A DNA stretch of 64,000 nucleotides from CAWBRT01 sp963814745 (GTDB taxonomy: Bacteria; Acidobacteriota; Terriglobia; Terriglobales; Acidobacteriaceae). Made by a program: the position numbers and the translations under genes. Where the stretch lies: assembly GCA_963814745.1 (NCBI GenBank), contig CAWFEA010000002.1, positions 1 to 64,000 of the forward strand, read 5' to 3'. The notes below the pieces were generated by a model. That model was given only the letters and a program-made list of their open reading frames with translations. It ran no database searches and was not told where the DNA came from. Below are positions 61,312 through 64,000 of the stretch, piece after piece; position 1 is the stretch's first letter, and each line of letters begins with the position of its first letter.

Positions 61312-61657
61312 TTTTTGTTTTACCTGTGTTTCTTTATGTTTCTTTGTTTCTGCTGAGATCGTTTGCTCTGAGAGTGGGTGACGCAGATGAATCGGCGGGA
61401 CCAGCTCAACATGGCTTAAAGCGAACTTAGCCAAACATAAATAGATTACCCCATCATGAAAAGAATTGCAATATCAATATAATACTCGGGCAAACCCATT
61501 AGAGTGAGATACTTCCGGCGCAACAGGCTCCCTGCCAATCGGAACCAGCGCCTGCGCAGTCCGCCGCTTGGGAGCGTCCGTGCGAGCCGCAACCGTGAAG
61601 CAGAAACCGCAGGCCGTGAGCGTGTTTCCATAGTACATTGGAGTCTCACTCCAGAGT
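61312..61657. other. divergent intergenic region: cold-shock leader and upstream of the membrane protein
   Basis: Bases 61312-61436 would be the csp 5' leader. 61472-61657 shows no convincing gene; open frames there lack family features. Confidence 0.45.
61443..61471 (-). promoter_or_regulatory. candidate cold-shock gene promoter
   Basis: On the minus strand TTGCAA (61471-61466), 17 bases, TAATCT (61448-61443). The predicted start is near 61436. Confidence 0.5.
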
Positions 61658-63823
61658 TTGCGAAGACGGCATCGGAAGGAGTTCTGTCCGTTCGTGCACA
61701 CTAACTTCACGGTTTCTGATTTACTTCGCAGCGCACAAGCTTTCGCTCTGATGCCGCTTTTTCTTTTCGTGCCCGGATATGTACTGGGCTGGCTGCTGCG
61801 GGTGCTCGACTTCAGGCGGAGATCGTTTCCCGAACAAGTGCTGATAGCCACTCCGCTCTCCCTGGCGCTCTGCCCAATTGCTACTTACCGGCTTGGGTTG
61901 AGCGCTTCCATGGCTGCGGTGTGGGTCTTCTACGGATGCTGCTGGGCGCTGTGTCCCGTCCTTCTGGCGCTGCGGGCGCGAACTGTTCGCCGCTCTGAGC
62001 TGCGGCTTTCGCGCTACACCTGGATTGCCTTGGCCATCGTTGCGGCGTGGTGCCTGGTTTTGCTCCTCAGCCTCGTCGATCTGCAAATCCACGATCGCTT
62101 GTACTCCAGCGTGGCCGCCAACGACTACGGTTTTCGTGTCCCGATCACGCAAGCGCTGGCGCGGGAAGGCCTGCCGGGCTTCAATCCTTTTTTCTATCCG
62201 GGCCACCAGGTTCCGCTGCGCTACCACTACTTCTGGATGCTGCTTTGCAGCCTCCCGGTGAGATTGTTCGGTATTCGTGCGCTCCACGCCATGTGGGGAG
62301 CCACCCCGTGGTGCGCTATCGGGTTGCTGTCGATGATCCCGCTCTTTCTGAAGTTTGTTTTCACCCCCGCGGCAAATCTACGGCGGCAAGCCGTGATTGG
62401 CATGTTTCTATTGGCCGTCACCGGTTTGGATATTATCCCCACGGCCGCCAACTTCGTGAGTATGCCTCTGCAGATACAAGGCGACATGGAGTGGTGGAAC
62501 GAACAGGTCGCCTCCTGGATGGATAGCGTACTCTGGAATCCTCATCACGTTTCCGCCTTAATCGTTTGCCTGCTGGGATTCCTTCTGCTGTGGAATGCGC
62601 TCCGCTCTACCTGGCGGGATAGGATCGTCGCCGTTTTGCTCTCCGCCGCGGCCTTTGCCACCGCCTCCGGTCTTTCAGTTTTTGTGACTTTCACCTTTGC
62701 CCTCTTCATGGCCGCATGGCTGCTGTTCACGCTCCGCCAAAAGCAATGGTTGACGGCGGCTTTGCAGTGCCTTTCCGGAATACTCGCGGTTTGTTTTGCG
62801 CTGCCGTTACTGAAGGTGCTGCTCGCTCCGGCGGGCGCTGGTGGTGGTTTTGCGAAGTTCGGTGTCAGGCCGTTTCACACGGCGATTGTCGTGCTTCAGC
62901 TTTTCGGCGTAAATTCGCCGGGGGCCTTTGCAGCGGTGTCTCTGTTCTCCCTTCCCCTGAGCTACTTCTTTGAGCTGGGAATTTTCGGCGTCGTCGCACT
63001 CTTCCGCCTGCGGGATGTCTGCCGCAAACCTCAACCGCTTTCGGAAGCCGAGAAAGTCAGTTGGATAATGGTATTGGTGAGCCTGCTCATCGCTACCTTC
63101 ATGCAATCTTCCGTGGCGGGCAACCCCAATGATCTGGGATGGAGGTCCTTTCTGCCCTTCCAGTTCATTACCCTGCTGTGGGCCATTCCGTTGGTGGAGA
63201 GCTGGCTGGACCGGGCGCAGAACAAAGCTTTTCAGGTTCCCGCAAGCGGACCGCTGGCGATACGCCATTCGTGGCTGGTGGCCCTTCTGTTGCTCGGATT
63301 TCTCGGAACCATCTATCAGCTGGTTTGCTTAAGAACCTATGCTATAGGGGTCGAGAAGGGCGCGCTGCTGGCCCCGCCATGGCTTGAGGACGATCGAAAC
63401 CTGGGCAGAAGGCAGTTTGCCATCCGTGAACTTTACGAAACTCTCCACACCAAACTGCCGCCGGACGTCATCGTCCAGCAGAACCCTATTTCCCGCCATT
63501 GGACCGAGCACCTGCTCTACAACGAGCGCCAGCGAGTCGCCGGAGTACCCGGTTGCGGAGTGAACTTCGGCGGTGATATACGCGAGTGCATGGGCACCAT
63601 GCAACGCACCTTCAACCTCTATAGGATTCCGAATTCCATTCGCGATCTCGACTCTGTCTGTCGCGCTTTGTCGATCGACGTGGTTGTCGCCACCGATCTC
63701 GACTATGTTTGGGCGGACCGCCGAAGTTGGGTGTGGCGTACAACCCCCATCGCCGGAAACAGCTTCGCCCGCGCCATCGCCTGCGGCGAGTCCTCTAAGT
63801 TGTCTGCAAAAGTCGGAAACTAG
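61658..63823 (+). CDS. large polytopic membrane protein, GT-C-like
   Basis: 721 residues with about 12-14 hydrophobic segments over residues 25-580, then a ~130-residue soluble C-terminal domain. The first periplasmic loop contains DRLYSSVAANDYGFRVPITQ, with an acidic D-R/D-Y pair, and a later HYHYF-like RYHYFWML motif. This arrangement recalls GT-C glycosyltransferases that use lipid-linked sugars, but no family is certain. The C-terminal part (VIVQQNPISRHWTEHLLYNE, VAGVPGCGVNFG) resembles the tail of such proteins. Start 61658 is uncertain; a GTG at 61694 is an in-frame alternative. It might add sugars or polymerise glycans outside the main EPS locus. Confidence 0.6.
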   Translation: MRRRHRKEFCPFVHTNFTVSDLLRSAQAFALMPLFLFVPGYVLGWLLRVLDFRRRSFPEQVLIATPLSLALCPIATYRLGLSASMAAVWVFYGCCWALCPVLLALRARTVRRSELRLSRYTWIALAIVAAWCLVLLLSLVDLQIHDRLYSSVAANDYGFRVPITQALAREGLPGFNPFFYPGHQVPLRYHYFWMLLCSLPVRLFGIRALHAMWGATPWCAIGLLSMIPLFLKFVFTPAANLRRQAVIGMFLLAVTGLDIIPTAANFVSMPLQIQGDMEWWNEQVASWMDSVLWNPHHVSALIVCLLGFLLLWNALRSTWRDRIVAVLLSAAAFATASGLSVFVTFTFALFMAAWLLFTLRQKQWLTAALQCLSGILAVCFALPLLKVLLAPAGAGGGFAKFGVRPFHTAIVVLQLFGVNSPGAFAAVSLFSLPLSYFFELGIFGVVALFRLRDVCRKPQPLSEAEKVSWIMVLVSLLIATFMQSSVAGNPNDLGWRSFLPFQFITLLWAIPLVESWLDRAQNKAFQVPASGPLAIRHSWLVALLLLGFLGTIYQLVCLRTYAIGVEKGALLAPPWLEDDRNLGRRQFAIRELYETLHTKLPPDVIVQQNPISRHWTEHLLYNERQRVAGVPGCGVNFGGDIRECMGTMQRTFNLYRIPNSIRDLDSVCRALSIDVVVATDLDYVWADRRSWVWRTTPIAGNSFARAIACGESSKLSAKVGN

Positions 63824-63833
63824 AAGGTGTTTT

Positions 63834-64000
63834 CTAAGGGTTCAGCGATGCCGCCGACGACGCGGCGACCGCCGGGACAACTTCTCTGGCCACGTGTTGG
63901 AGGGCGAATCTAGAAGAACGCTGCTCAATCCATTCCAGCACGAACCCACCCGCCAGCAACGGCAGCAACCAGACGACGCGGCTCTGGTAACGGCCGTCGA
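63834..64000 (-). CDS. C-terminal end of an unidentified protein, cut by the window edge
   Basis: An open frame runs from the right edge to a TAG at 63834-63836 and reads DGRYQSRVVWLLPLLAGGFV, LEWIEQRSSRFALQHVAREV, VPAVAASSAASLNP. The segment VVWLLPLLAGGFVLEW looks like a last membrane helix. It is convergent with the membrane protein, with 10 bases between stops. The rest of the protein lies outside the window, so no family can be given. Confidence 0.5.
   Translation of the reverse strand, partial: DGRYQSRVVWLLPLLAGGFVLEWIEQRSSRFALQHVAREVVPAVAASSAASLNP

Noticed and set aside
1..64000. CRISPR arrays, tRNA/rRNA genes, prophage or insertion sequences
   Set aside because: I looked for regularly spaced repeats, tRNA T-loop signatures, integrases and transposases and saw none.

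Overview
The window looks like a chromosomal segment from a Gram-negative soil-type bacterium, most likely an Acidobacteriota member. This is inferred from three things: a TonB receptor with an N-terminal carboxypeptidase-regulatory-like domain, an exosortase/PEP-CTERM exopolysaccharide locus in a GC-rich genome (about 60% by eye), and several family-specific protein styles. No rRNA, tRNA, CRISPR array, phage or insertion sequence was recognised. The taxonomic call is an inference, not a database result.

Layout. 1-12.0 kb is mostly carbon metabolism: the frameshifted end of an enoyl-CoA hydratase, a two-domain retropepsin-like protease, a P1-family peptidase, a homocitrate/isopropylmalate-synthase-type enzyme, an ACS-type MFS carrier, a MmgE/PrpD protein, malate synthase, a JAMM peptidase, an alpha/beta hydrolase and a GlcD-type FAD oxidase. 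The oxidase and malate synthase together could convert glycolate to glyoxylate to malate. 12.1-12.3 kb is a nested inverted-repeat element. 12.4-19.8 kb holds a second MFS carrier, NikR, a TonB receptor preceded by two tandem NikR-like operators, a Tat-exported DUF362 protein and a PEP-CTERM protein.

20-44.4 kb is a nearly continuous exopolysaccharide/exosortase locus. It begins with a histidine kinase and a sigma-54 response regulator on the minus strand. Divergent from these run a receiver-less sigma-54 activator, Wza-like export protein, outer-membrane beta-barrel protein, GumC/Wzz, ExeA-type ATPase, BY-kinase, polyprenyl-phosphate sugar transferase, glycosyltransferases, polysaccharide deacetylase, an alkaline-phosphatase-superfamily enzyme, DUF362 protein, flippase, exosortase, EpsI, a PrsT-like TPR lipoprotein and a PEP-CTERM substrate. 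Most genes overlap by 4 bases or abut. A well-matched sigma-54 promoter lies before the exosortase. No Wzy polymerase is seen in the cluster.

44.9-53.6 kb is a stress/regulatory stretch: a CAP-domain protein, a HigBA toxin-antitoxin pair with two palindromic operators, a TrmJ-like RNA methyltransferase broken in three places, a kinase/regulator/ferredoxin-methyltransferase operon, a Spy-like protein, a single-domain response regulator and an ECF-like sigma factor. The intergenic region between the last two carries phased half-sites. 53.8-59.7 kb is a branched-chain-amino-acid-type ABC system with two paralogous binding proteins and a permease-ATPase fusion, followed by a LarA-like protein (59.7-61.0 kb), a cold-shock protein, a large membrane protein and a partial minus-strand gene at the right edge.

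Several otherwise well-conserved genes carry single-base frame breaks, three of them +1 shifts at or near short homopolymers. Base-calling error is the first explanation to exclude before calling these genes inactive.
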